In this document: positions 26,678-35,368 of the stretch, in pieces
Layout of the letters: every line of letters begins with the position of its first letter
Position numbering within the stretch: the stretch's first letter is position 1
Assembly: GCF_000153105.1 (NCBI RefSeq)
Contig: NZ_CH672376.1
Coordinates: 3,363,148-3,427,147, forward strand
DNA from: Blastopirellula marina DSM 3645
GTDB lineage: Bacteria; Planctomycetota; Planctomycetia; Pirellulales; Pirellulaceae
DNA: 64,000 nt
Direction: 5' to 3'
The notes under the pieces: generated by a model
What the model was told of the DNA's origin: nothing
Databases searched by the model: none
What the model saw: the letters and a program-made list of their open reading frames with translations, nothing else
Made by a program: the position numbers and the translations under genes

Positions 26678-26706
26678 TTGACCGCCAAACTTTTTGCCTG
26701 TATACA
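26678..26706 (+). promoter_or_regulatory. Operator-promoter of dgoKA
   Basis: TTGACC (26678-26683), a 17-bp spacer, TATACA (26701-26706), with TGTATACA at 26699-26706 followed by TGTA. It gives a dgoK leader of about 90 nt. Same architecture as the other two GntR-site promoters. Confidence 0.7.
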
Positions 26707-26803
26707 TGTATTCATTCGAGCATTTCGACCGGTCGGCGGGTGACCTTTTCGCAGCGTTATCGACCGAGTTGGCGATGTTGACTTCCCTTACCGCGCGGTC
26801 TCG

Positions 26804-27868
26804 ATGGCTCCATATTTTTTCAATTGCGACTGGGGGACAAGTCACTTTCGTTTGCGCCTTGTGCAACCTGCATCGGGAGCGATCGTTTTCGAACGAACGT
26901 CGTCGGAAGGAGCCGCCAATTTGGCGAAACGCGCAACGCAAGTCGATCGCGGCGCCCTCTACGCGAAAGTCCTGCGCCGTCATGTCGACGCGATCACGTC
27001 ACAGATCGCGATCGACGCCGAACTGACGCCGATCTTGATCTCCGGGATGGCCAGTTCCTCGATGGGTTGGAGCGATCTTCCCTACGCGACGCTCCCGTTT
27101 CGCCTCGATGGTTCTAACCTGCCGTGGCGACGACTCGATCCGCTAGCGGGCCATCCGCTCTTTCTCTTCTCTGGCGTTCGCGCCGATTGCGACGTCATGC
27201 GCGGCGAAGAGATGGAAGCCGTCGGTTTGGGGGTTCTCACTCCCGCTCTTCATCATGCGTCGGCGACCACTTGGCTAATTTTGCCTGGCACGCATTCCAA
27301 GCATCTATGCATTCAACACGGAACGATCGTTGACTTCCGTACCTACATGACCGGAGAGTTGTATCAGTTGCTGCAAGAGCAAAGCTCGTTGCGGCATTCT
27401 CTGCCGCTCGAGCGATCGATCGCATCCCAGCCAACGGCGTCCGAACAAACGGCGTTTTGTGATGGAGTCGAGATGGCGCGACGCGGCGAACTCACCAGCG
27501 TCTTGTTCCAAGTCCGCGCAAAACAACTCTTGCATGGGGATGCGGCTGCGGAGAGCGCCGCCCTGTTAAGCGGAATCATTATCGGTGATGAGCTTGCGTC
27601 GCTCGCACGACTGCGAAACGCCGATAGTTCGATCGTATTGTGCGCTAACGCAACGTTTCATCCCCTCTATCGACAAGCGTTGGACGTGCTGGGATTGGGG
27701 AGAGTCGTTACGGTCATTCCGCCACGCGATGTGGACCATCTTTCCGCACTCGGACAGTGGAAAGCATTTCAGGAAATCAATCGCGCGGCGCGAAACCACG
27801 ACTTGGATCCACTTGTCTGTTCCAGCGCGATCCCCTCCCCTGCTTCCGTCAAACCAACCTCCACGTAA
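26804..27868 (+). CDS. dgoK: 2-dehydro-3-deoxygalactonokinase
   Basis: 354 residues, matching the DgoK family: NCDWGTSHFRLRLVQ (N-terminal phosphate-binding part of the ASKHA-like fold), ILISGMASSSMGW, CDVMRGEEMEAVGL and ILPGTHSKHL. It would phosphorylate 2-keto-3-deoxygalactonate to the 6-phosphate in the cytoplasm. The next gene, 15 bp downstream, encodes the matching aldolase, which strongly supports the call. The product of the enolase-superfamily dehydratase at 11056 could be its substrate. The length is slightly above the usual 290-330 residues. Promoter with an operator at 26678-26706. Confidence 0.92.
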   Translation: MAPYFFNCDWGTSHFRLRLVQPASGAIVFERTSSEGAANLAKRATQVDRGALYAKVLRRHVDAITSQIAIDAELTPILISGMASSSMGWSDLPYATLPFRLDGSNLPWRRLDPLAGHPLFLFSGVRADCDVMRGEEMEAVGLGVLTPALHHASATTWLILPGTHSKHLCIQHGTIVDFRTYMTGELYQLLQEQSSLRHSLPLERSIASQPTASEQTAFCDGVEMARRGELTSVLFQVRAKQLLHGDAAAESAALLSGIIIGDELASLARLRNADSSIVLCANATFHPLYRQALDVLGLGRVVTVIPPRDVDHLSALGQWKAFQEINRAARNHDLDPLVCSSAIPSPASVKPTST

Positions 27869-27883
27869 GCGACCAACCGCCGC

Positions 27884-28525
27884 ATGACTGGCTTATTCGA
27901 CTGGGAACGATTTCAGAAGTTGCCGTTGGTTGGAATCTTACGCGGATTCGATCTCGCAGCTTCGCAACAAGCGGTCCGATCCGCCGCGGCCGGTGGACTG
28001 ACCACGGTTGAAATAACGCTGAATTCGCCCGCTGCGACCAGTCAGATTGAACGGCTTCGGCATGAATTTGGTGATCGGGTCAATGTCGGCGCCGGAACCG
28101 TCTGTACGGTCGAGGATGCTCGTCTAGCGATCCAATGCGGCGCGACATTCATCGTGACTCCTATCGTCGACGGTGATGTGATTCAGGTCTGCCGCGACGC
28201 CGATGTTCCGGCCTTTGTCGGCGCGATGACCCCCAGCGAAGTGTTCCAAGCATGGAAGTTGGGCGCAGCGATCGTTAAGATCTTTCCCGCCGACGCGTTG
28301 GGCCCCACCTATTTGCAAAGCCTGCGCGGTCCACTGCCGCAAATCTCGCTGATGCCAACCGGCGGCGTCACCGTCGAAAGCTTGGCCAGTTTTCATCGGG
28401 CCGGCGCTATCGCCTTCGGGATTGGCGGCCCCTTGTTCGACGCCCAACGAATTGCCGCCCAAGACTGGGACTGGATTCAGGAACAAACGACTCGCTTCGT
28501 CGCCGCCTATCGGGCGGTCGCTTAG
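27884..28525 (+). CDS. dgoA: 2-dehydro-3-deoxy-6-phosphogalactonate aldolase
   Basis: 213 residues, class I KDPG/KDPGal aldolase. Glu43 in TTVEITLNSP and the Schiff-base Lys132 in AAIVKIFPADALGP are in place, and the LRGPLPQISLMPTGGV phosphate-site segment follows. PADALGPTYLQSLRG is the DgoA-type version rather than the Eda type. It would split KDPGal into pyruvate and glyceraldehyde 3-phosphate. Preceded by dgoK with a 15-bp gap, so one transcript. The next gene is convergent, 91 bp away. Confidence 0.93.
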   Translation: MTGLFDWERFQKLPLVGILRGFDLAASQQAVRSAAAGGLTTVEITLNSPAATSQIERLRHEFGDRVNVGAGTVCTVEDARLAIQCGATFIVTPIVDGDVIQVCRDADVPAFVGAMTPSEVFQAWKLGAAIVKIFPADALGPTYLQSLRGPLPQISLMPTGGVTVESLASFHRAGAIAFGIGGPLFDAQRIAAQDWDWIQEQTTRFVAAYRAVA

Positions 28526-28616
28526 CTCCCGTTGATCGATGTTTCTGAAATCTCAACAGAGACTGTCCTCTCTTGGCTTCGAGCCTTGTCGTTCGACAGA
28601 AGAACCAATCGCTGAA

Positions 28617-30266
28617 CTATTCCGCCCCCGGCAGATGCGACTTTGCGGCGACGCTCCGCTTCATCAACAGAACCAGCCCGATCAACAGCAGGGCGACAAC
28701 GGCGAAGATAAAAAAGTCGTCAAAATACGCCAGCGAGGCCGCTTGTCGGGCTCGTTCGTTGGACAACGTCTGCAGCGCCATCTTATCGGCAAGCGCCGAA
28801 TCGCCGCAGAGCCGATAGAAATAGGCGTGCGCATCGTTCAAGTATTGATTGACCGCCGGATTTAAAGGATCGAGAAACTCGCCGATCCGACTGGTATGAA
28901 ATTGCTCGCGGCGAACCTCAATGGTCTGCGCGACCGACGTGCCGACGCTCCCTCCTTCGTTTCGCAGCAAAGCGAATAAACCGACGGCAGCGCCTCGTAA
29001 ATTTCGTGGAATGTACAAAAACGCGGCGACGTTCAGCGGAGCGAAAATCATCGACAGCCCAATGATCATTACGACCCGCGGCCAGACCGCTTGCCAAGGG
29101 CCAATCGCCAGCGTCATGAGCGACATCCAATAGCATCCCAGGGCAATCAAGACCAAGCCGCAGGCGACAAAGATCCGCGCATCCCATCCCCGCGTAATTA
29201 GAGGACCGACGATCAAGATCGTCGCGACGGCAAAAATACCTGACGGCGATAGCACCAAACCCGAAGCAAATGCGTCATAGCCAAATAACGTCTGCAGCAG
29301 ATTGGGCAATGTCGTACTAGCGGCGTACAGCACGCCGAAGGAAGAAAAAATAACCAGCGTAGAGATCAAAAAGTTACGTTCGGCCAGCGGTCGAAAATTA
29401 ACGACGGGATCGGCGATCCGCATCTCGTACCAAAACAGAAACGCCAGCCCGACGGCAAATGCGATTGCCAACGTCTGGACTCGCCAAAAGGGATCGCCAA
29501 ACCAATCCCACTCTTGCCCTTTGCTCATCAATACTTCCCACGCCGAGACGGTGATCGCCAATACGCCCAGCCCAATGCCATCCAGGCGCCAGCCTGCTTT
29601 GCGATGCTCCGCCGTTTCCAACTTCAAATAGGGAGGATCTTCCAGCACCGTCCACGCCGCCAAAGCGGCGAACGCTCCGATGGGAATGTTGATATAGAAG
29701 ATCCAGCGCCAGTCAAAATTGACCGTGAGATAACCGCCGAGCGTTGGACCTATCACTGGCGCAATCAACGCCGCGACGCCAAACACGGTCATCGCCGACC
29801 CCTGTTTTTCCTGCGGAAACGCATCCAACAACACGCCCTGGCTGGACGGCTGAAGTCCTCCGCCGGCCAGTCCCTGTAGTATTCGAAAACATATCAGCTG
29901 CTCTAAACTGGTCGCAAAGCCGCATAATGCGGACGCGAAAGTAAAGACCACGATCGAGCCGATAAAGTAGTTCCGCCGCCCGAGCCGTGACGACAGCCAA
30001 CCCGAGATCGGCAAAATGGTCGCATTGGCGGCCAGATAGCTGGTGATGACCCACTCGCTGTCGATCACCGCCGCCGAAAGTCCACCGGCGATATAGCGCA
30101 GCGCCACATTCGCGATCGTCGTGTCGAGCACTTCCATGAACGTGGGGATGACCACGATCGCTGCGATCACCCAAGGATTGACCGAGCGAAACATCGTCGC
30201 GGATGCGGCCGCCCGTGGAACGTCGGTCTTGGCGCCCAGCAAGAAGAAACGTAGTGCGCCGATCAT
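28617..30266 (-). CDS. DHA2-family MFS multidrug efflux transporter, EmrB-like
   Basis: About 549 residues with some 14 membrane helices. Signatures are TFMEVLDTTIANVALRYIAGGL (helix 1), SSRLGRRNYFIGSIVVFT, RILQGLAGGGLQPSSQGVLLD and PVIGPTLGGYLTVNFDWRWIFYINIPIG, all typical of the DHA2/EmrB group. The ATG at 30266 overlaps the stop of the adaptor gene as ATGA, which fixes the start and implies translational coupling; the longer frame to 30284 is unlikely. It would export hydrophobic compounds by proton antiport, working with the adaptor encoded just upstream. Confidence 0.92.
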   Translation of the reverse strand: MIGALRFFLLGAKTDVPRAAASATMFRSVNPWVIAAIVVIPTFMEVLDTTIANVALRYIAGGLSAAVIDSEWVITSYLAANATILPISGWLSSRLGRRNYFIGSIVVFTFASALCGFATSLEQLICFRILQGLAGGGLQPSSQGVLLDAFPQEKQGSAMTVFGVAALIAPVIGPTLGGYLTVNFDWRWIFYINIPIGAFAALAAWTVLEDPPYLKLETAEHRKAGWRLDGIGLGVLAITVSAWEVLMSKGQEWDWFGDPFWRVQTLAIAFAVGLAFLFWYEMRIADPVVNFRPLAERNFLISTLVIFSSFGVLYAASTTLPNLLQTLFGYDAFASGLVLSPSGIFAVATILIVGPLITRGWDARIFVACGLVLIALGCYWMSLMTLAIGPWQAVWPRVVMIIGLSMIFAPLNVAAFLYIPRNLRGAAVGLFALLRNEGGSVGTSVAQTIEVRREQFHTSRIGEFLDPLNPAVNQYLNDAHAYFYRLCGDSALADKMALQTLSNERARQAASLAYFDDFFIFAVVALLLIGLVLLMKRSVAAKSHLPGAE

Positions 30267-31807
30267 TGCACTTCTCCCGTGCAAAGCGCCGTCCTCGTTT
30301 CCGCGTGCGGCGATTCTCTTTTTCGCACCGGCAACTCAGCCGGCGTTTGCAGCAATTTTCCTGCATTTGGCCCTGACGCCGGCTCTTGGTAAAACACGTA
30401 AGGCGTGACCGACAAACCGGCGAAGAGGGGAGCTTCGTCTGGATCATATTCCAACAGATCAATCCGCACCGGCAACCGCTGCACGATCTTCACAAAATTG
30501 CCGGTCGCATTTTGCGGCGGCAGCAATTCCAAGGTCTGCCCGGTCCCCATCGTAAAGCCGCTGATTCGCCCATGAAATTGACGCTCGCGACCATACATGT
30601 CGACATGGAGATCAACGCGTTGACCAATGCGTAAATTGTTGAGTTGGGTTTCCTTGAAATTGGCGTTCACCCAGATTTCGGTCAAAGACCGGACGGCCAA
30701 CACGCTTTCGCCGCTTTGGACGAAGTTGCCTGGGTTCACGTTCCGTCGCGTGACGACCCCATCGATGTCGCTGACGATATTGCAATACCGCAAATTTAGC
30801 TTGGCCAGATCCAGCTGACGCTGCGCTTGCAACAGCGCCGCTGCGGCTTGTTTGATTGCCGGAGCGTCAGCGATCAGCTGCTTGTAGATCGTGTCGAGAT
30901 CGCCGCTGACGTTCAGATGAAAGAAGTCGTCAATCGCTTGATTGGGAGTCAAATCCCACGACTTGGGACGATAGCCGATCTCGGCGATGCTTTGCATCAG
31001 GTTGGCCAACGTTTCACGAACGACCGAAAAGTTTTGATCTAAATCGGCAGGCATATCGAGCGGATTCGCCTCGTTGATCGGCAACCCCAACGCCGATCGC
31101 GTTTGTTGAACCACTTCTTTTGCGCTGTCAACACGACTCTCGGCTTCGGCCAATTGGGCGGTATAGACGTCAAATTCAGATTGGGCGATGACATTGTCGG
31201 TCGCTAATTTGCGATTCCGATCAAAGTTGCGTTGGGCCAATACCAGGCTCGCCTCTTCCACCTTCGCTTGCGCAACATTCGATCGCAGCACCGCGATTTG
31301 GTTGCGTACGCTTTCCATCGCATGTTCCAACGCAAATCGGTTGCTGCGCGTTTGCGCGACGATCCCTTCCACCTGTGCTTCGGCGGTCGAGAGGTTCGCC
31401 TCGGCGACTCGCACTTGGGCCTCTTTGAGCGCGACATCGGTTTCATAGGGCTCTGGATCAATCTGCAGCAGCAGATCCCCTTTCTGCACCCGCACGTTGT
31501 CGTCGACTAGTACATTCAGCACTTGGCCAGAGACGCGCGGCGCCACAAAAGTGACGTGACCATCCACATAGGCGTCGTCTGTCGAAACCGTTTTCAGCGA
31601 CCGCAAGATCCAAGGGCCGCCCAACCAAGCGCAAACGATCAGGGCCGTCGCGATCGCGACCGACCGCACCCAAAAACTGCGCCGCGTCCAGAACGGAACG
31701 GACGTTGGAATTTCGCCTTTAGGCATAGAAGCGACAACCCGCTTTTCATCCGCCGTTTGTTGCTTTGCCGCTTCCTGTTCTGAAGCAGGCTTCTCCGAAA
31801 TTTCCAT
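30263..31807 (-). CDS. HlyD-family membrane fusion protein, EmrA-like
   Basis: About 514 residues from the ATG at 31807, which has GAGG eight bases upstream. One N-terminal membrane anchor (VRSVAIATALIVCAWLGGPWILR) is followed by the biotinyl-lipoyl half motif (VSTDDAYVDGHVTFVAPRVSGQVLNVLVDDN), a long alpha-hairpin, the second lipoyl half (DGVVTRRNVNPGNFVQSGESVLAV) and a beta-barrel part. The alpha-hairpin is longer than in E. coli EmrA (about 390 residues), with an inserted segment around residues 220-310. Periplasmic adaptor for the EmrB-like pump; no outer-membrane TolC homologue is adjacent. Confidence 0.9.
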   Translation of the reverse strand: MEISEKPASEQEAAKQQTADEKRVVASMPKGEIPTSVPFWTRRSFWVRSVAIATALIVCAWLGGPWILRSLKTVSTDDAYVDGHVTFVAPRVSGQVLNVLVDDNVRVQKGDLLLQIDPEPYETDVALKEAQVRVAEANLSTAEAQVEGIVAQTRSNRFALEHAMESVRNQIAVLRSNVAQAKVEEASLVLAQRNFDRNRKLATDNVIAQSEFDVYTAQLAEAESRVDSAKEVVQQTRSALGLPINEANPLDMPADLDQNFSVVRETLANLMQSIAEIGYRPKSWDLTPNQAIDDFFHLNVSGDLDTIYKQLIADAPAIKQAAAALLQAQRQLDLAKLNLRYCNIVSDIDGVVTRRNVNPGNFVQSGESVLAVRSLTEIWVNANFKETQLNNLRIGQRVDLHVDMYGRERQFHGRISGFTMGTGQTLELLPPQNATGNFVKIVQRLPVRIDLLEYDPDEAPLFAGLSVTPYVFYQEPASGPNAGKLLQTPAELPVRKRESPHAETRTALCTGEVQ

Positions 31808-32092
31808 ATCGATGGCCTCGACGAAGGACGTGGATGCGATCCTGGACTGGGAGCATCCAAGCATCGGCGTCTCTTTCCCTGTCAGCTGGTGGGGTGAGCA
31901 GAGATCGCCGCTTCCGGGAAGCATGTAAAGTTAGGCGTGGGCGTCGGACAAAGGCCCTTTCTTCTCCGATGTCCAGCGATTCCGCCTAGTAATAGCAGGT
32001 TGTCTTGCTTCGCGCGATTGTTTCCCCGCGAGCCGTCTTGCGGAGTTCGCAGAGCAGTGAACGCCCCGATTTCCTTAGAAAGTTGAAATCGC

Positions 32093-32956
32093 ATGATTGC
32101 TCACTCCGAAGAAAACATGCCGAGCGACCGATCGGTCTCTCCTGTCACGGTGATTCGCGTTTGCGGTGCAATCATGCAACCTGCTGCCGACGTCCTGGCG
32201 ACCGAAGAACCGCTGGAGATTCGCATCATTTACCAACTGGAAGGTCGGCGCAAACAACAGCCGATCTCGGTCACCATGCGTACCCCAGGCGAAGACGAGT
32301 CCTTAGCGGCCGGTTTTTTGCTGACCGAAGGAATCATTCAAACAGCCGACCAAATCGAAGCGATCCATGCTTGCCGACATAGCAACGTGATCCGCGTCCG
32401 ATTACAAGCCGACGCAACGATCGATCTCAGCAAGCTGCAGCGGCACTTCTATACCAGCTCTAGTTGCGGCGTATGCGGTAAATCCTCGATCGACGCAGTG
32501 AAAACCGTCGTTCCTCATCCCCTGACAAGCGAGTATCCAGTCTTTGCCGGCGACGTTGTTCGCCACGCGCCGGAGCGGCTACGAATCGCCCAAGCCGTTT
32601 TCGAACGAACAGGCGGTTTGCATGCCTGTGCACTATTTAATAGCGCTGGTCAGCTGTTGCGCATGTCGGAAGACGTCGGCCGGCACAACGCGATGGATAA
32701 ACTGATCGGCGGCGAATTGCGAGCCGGCGCAGATCGTTTTCGCGACAGCATGGTATTCGTCAGTGGTCGCGCCAGTTTTGAACTGGTGCAAAAAGCATTG
32801 ATGGCCGGCATCCCCATCATCGCGGCGATCGGCGCTCCTTCTAGTCTGGCCGTGCAATTGGCGGCCCAGCACGAGATGACCCTAATCGGCTTTGTCCGCT
32901 CCGACCGTTTCAACATCTACTGCGGCGGCGAGCGCCTCCGCGAATTCACTGCCTAA
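32093..32956 (+). CDS. fdhD: Formate dehydrogenase sulfurtransferase FdhD
   Basis: 287 residues. The family's Cys loop is present (TSSSCGVCGKSSIDAV, CxxC), as are RTPGEDESLAAGFLLTEGI, FERTGGLHACALF and SEDVGRHNAMDKLIGG. FdhD passes sulfur from IscS to the Mo-bis-PGD cofactor of formate dehydrogenase-type enzymes in the cytoplasm. It lies 42 bp upstream of a molybdopterin oxidoreductase gene, the expected client. An alternative ATG at 32120 would remove nine residues. Confidence 0.95.
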   Translation: MIAHSEENMPSDRSVSPVTVIRVCGAIMQPAADVLATEEPLEIRIIYQLEGRRKQQPISVTMRTPGEDESLAAGFLLTEGIIQTADQIEAIHACRHSNVIRVRLQADATIDLSKLQRHFYTSSSCGVCGKSSIDAVKTVVPHPLTSEYPVFAGDVVRHAPERLRIAQAVFERTGGLHACALFNSAGQLLRMSEDVGRHNAMDKLIGGELRAGADRFRDSMVFVSGRASFELVQKALMAGIPIIAAIGAPSSLAVQLAAQHEMTLIGFVRSDRFNIYCGGERLREFTA

Positions 32957-32998
32957 CGCAACCCCAACCCAGCTCAACCATTCCACGAGGAGCGTTAA

Positions 32999-35368
32999 GT
33001 GATCCAGCATTCAGAATTGACCAATGACGGCGGCGTTTTGCACAATGTTCTGGCCGACAACGGCCATGGGCCCATTCGCCTGATACCCACGCGAGCGGAA
33101 CCCCAACTTCGTCAACGGCGCCCCGAGCGAAAAGCGACCGGACTACCGGCCGTCGTTAACAGTTTCAAGTACGCGATCAGTGAAGCCGGCATCGTTCGCG
33201 GGACGCTGCCTTTGCTGCAACTGAATCAGAAGGATGGCTTTGACTGTCCAGGCTGTGCTTGGCCTGATCCCGATGGAAAACGGTCCGCTTTTGACTTTTG
33301 CGAGAACGGCGCCAAAGCGGTCGCCCATGAATCCGATAGCCGGCGAATCACGGCCGACTTCTTTGCACAGTACAGTGTCGCCGAGCTATCGACCTACTCC
33401 GATTATTGGTTGGAACAACAAGGCCGCCTAACCGAACCGATGGTGCTGCGCGCTGGCGCAACGCATTACCAACCGATCCCCTGGGGCGAAGCCTTCGACA
33501 TGATCGCGACTTCGCTGAACTCGCAACGGTCGCCCGATGAAGCGTCGTTCTATACTTCCGGTAAAGCGGTTAATGAAGCGGCCTTTGCTTATCAATTGTT
33601 CGCGCGCCAATTTGGAACGAACAATCTGCCGGACTGCTCGAACATGTGCCATGAGTCGAGCGGGGCGGCGCTGACCAACACGCTTGGTTTTGGCAAAGGG
33701 ACGGTTACGCTCGAAGACCTGGAAAACGCCGAATTGATCTTTGTAGTCGGTCAGAACCCCGGAACCAATCATCCGCGACAATTGACGGCGCTGCAGCATG
33801 CGAAACGCAAAGGAGCGAAGATCATCGCGGTAAATCCGCTGCCAGAAGCCGGTCTGATCTCGTTTATGAATCCTCAAGAAACGCTCGGCATGCTCGGAGT
33901 CGGAACGAAGCTCGCCGACCTTTTCTTACAAGTCAAAATTAACGGCGACGTCCCGCTGTTCAAGGGGATCTTGAAGACGCTGGTCGAACGTGACGACGTC
34001 CAACCGGGCGCGGCCATCAATTGGGGCTTTGTACATAAATACACGACCAACATCGACGATCTGCGAAACAGCGTTCGCCAAGCCCCCTGGGAAGATCTTG
34101 AGCAGCTGTCAGGCGTCTCGCGCGCGCAAATGAGTCTGGCCGCCGATTGGGTCTGCGAGACCGAACGCATCGTGATTTGCTGGTGCTTGGGAGTCACGCA
34201 ACACCAGAACGGCGCCGGAAACGTCCAGGAATTGGTCAATCTGTTACTGCTTCGCGGAGCGATGGGAATGCCGGGCGCCGGCGCGTGTTGTGTCCGCGGC
34301 CATTCGAATGTGCAAGGAGATCGCACGATGGGAGTATGGGAGCGACCGGCGCCTGAATTCCTGGATCGCCTGCGTGATGCGTTTCAATTTGAACCGCCGC
34401 GTCGCCACGGACTCGATGCACAGCGAACGGCGAAGGCGATGCACCGCGGAAGGATCAAAACGTTTATTTCTTTGGGCGGCAACTATTTGATGGCCCTTTC
34501 TGACACGCAGTTCACGGCCGACGCGCTGCAGCGCGTTGAGCTGACGGTGCGAATCGGGACCAAGCTAAATCGCGCCGACCTGGTGACCGGCGAACAAGCG
34601 CTGCTGCTCCCTTGTTTGGGGCGGACCGAAATCGATTTTCGCTCGATCCATAACGTAGTGCAGGAGCAATTTACCAGCACCGAAAACTCCATGGGAGTCG
34701 TGCAGTGGTCGCGTGGGCGGTTTACTCCAGCGTCCTCCCTTTTGCTGGGTGAGACCGAAATCGTCTGCCGCATCGCTGCAGCGGCGCTAGGCGCCAAAGC
34801 GACCGTCGACTGGCTCGCTTGGGGCCAAAACTATGACTATATTCGCGCCGGCATCGCCAAAGTTATCCCCGGTTGCGCCCACTACAACCGAGATGTCCGC
34901 AAGCCAGGCGGCTTCTATCTCCCCAATCCGCCGCGCGAACGCAAATTTCCGACGGCGACCGGCAAGGCGCTGTTTACCGTGAACCCGGCGCCCGAGCGCA
35001 AGCTGGAACCCAATCAGCTTTTGCTGACGACGATCCGGAGCCATGATCAGTTCAACACGACGATATACGGGTTGCATGATCGCTATCGCGGGCTTCACAA
35101 TACGCGTCGCGTCGTGCTCGTGAATGCCGCTGACTTGCGTCAACTGGGCTTGATCGCTCAGCAAAAGGTAAATGTCACCAGTCATTTCGCTGGCCAAACG
35201 CGAACCGCTTATCAATTTACCGTGGTCGAGTACCCGATTCCTGCTGGCTGCGCCGCGATGTATTATCCCGAGGCGAACGTGCTCGCGCCGATCGATGCGA
35301 CAGACATGGTGAGCAATTGCCCAGCTTTTAAGAGCCTGGTGATCACGCTGGCGGCGACTCCGGCGTAG
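32999..35368 (+). CDS. FdhF/YdeP-type molybdopterin oxidoreductase
   Basis: 789 residues starting at a GTG with GAGGAG eight bases upstream. The N-terminal part has FDCPGCAWPDPDG and FCENGAKAVAHES, typical of the YdeP group (TIGR01701-like). The active-site region reads NLPDCSNMCHESSGAALTNTLGFG, with Cys rather than selenocysteine as the likely Mo ligand. Cofactor-binding segments include VVGQNPGTNHPRQ and GACCVRGHSNVQGDRTMG. The C-terminal molybdopterin dinucleotide domain (from about 670) includes RSHDQFNTTIYGLHDRYRG. E. coli YdeP contributes to acid resistance; the true substrate is unknown, and formate is only one possibility. The preceding fdhD gene probably matures it. Confidence 0.92.
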   Translation: MIQHSELTNDGGVLHNVLADNGHGPIRLIPTRAEPQLRQRRPERKATGLPAVVNSFKYAISEAGIVRGTLPLLQLNQKDGFDCPGCAWPDPDGKRSAFDFCENGAKAVAHESDSRRITADFFAQYSVAELSTYSDYWLEQQGRLTEPMVLRAGATHYQPIPWGEAFDMIATSLNSQRSPDEASFYTSGKAVNEAAFAYQLFARQFGTNNLPDCSNMCHESSGAALTNTLGFGKGTVTLEDLENAELIFVVGQNPGTNHPRQLTALQHAKRKGAKIIAVNPLPEAGLISFMNPQETLGMLGVGTKLADLFLQVKINGDVPLFKGILKTLVERDDVQPGAAINWGFVHKYTTNIDDLRNSVRQAPWEDLEQLSGVSRAQMSLAADWVCETERIVICWCLGVTQHQNGAGNVQELVNLLLLRGAMGMPGAGACCVRGHSNVQGDRTMGVWERPAPEFLDRLRDAFQFEPPRRHGLDAQRTAKAMHRGRIKTFISLGGNYLMALSDTQFTADALQRVELTVRIGTKLNRADLVTGEQALLLPCLGRTEIDFRSIHNVVQEQFTSTENSMGVVQWSRGRFTPASSLLLGETEIVCRIAAAALGAKATVDWLAWGQNYDYIRAGIAKVIPGCAHYNRDVRKPGGFYLPNPPRERKFPTATGKALFTVNPAPERKLEPNQLLLTTIRSHDQFNTTIYGLHDRYRGLHNTRRVVLVNAADLRQLGLIAQQKVNVTSHFAGQTRTAYQFTVVEYPIPAGCAAMYYPEANVLAPIDATDMVSNCPAFKSLVITLAATPA

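Larger units (their letters stand above)
26351..26803. other. Divergent regulatory region of sialidase and dgoKA operons
   Basis: 453 bp with no gene. It holds two outward-facing promoters about 160 bp apart (26511-26543 minus and 26678-26706 plus), each with TGTATACA over its -10. This arrangement suggests joint repression of both operons by one regulator, possibly by looping (inference). Confidence 0.6.
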
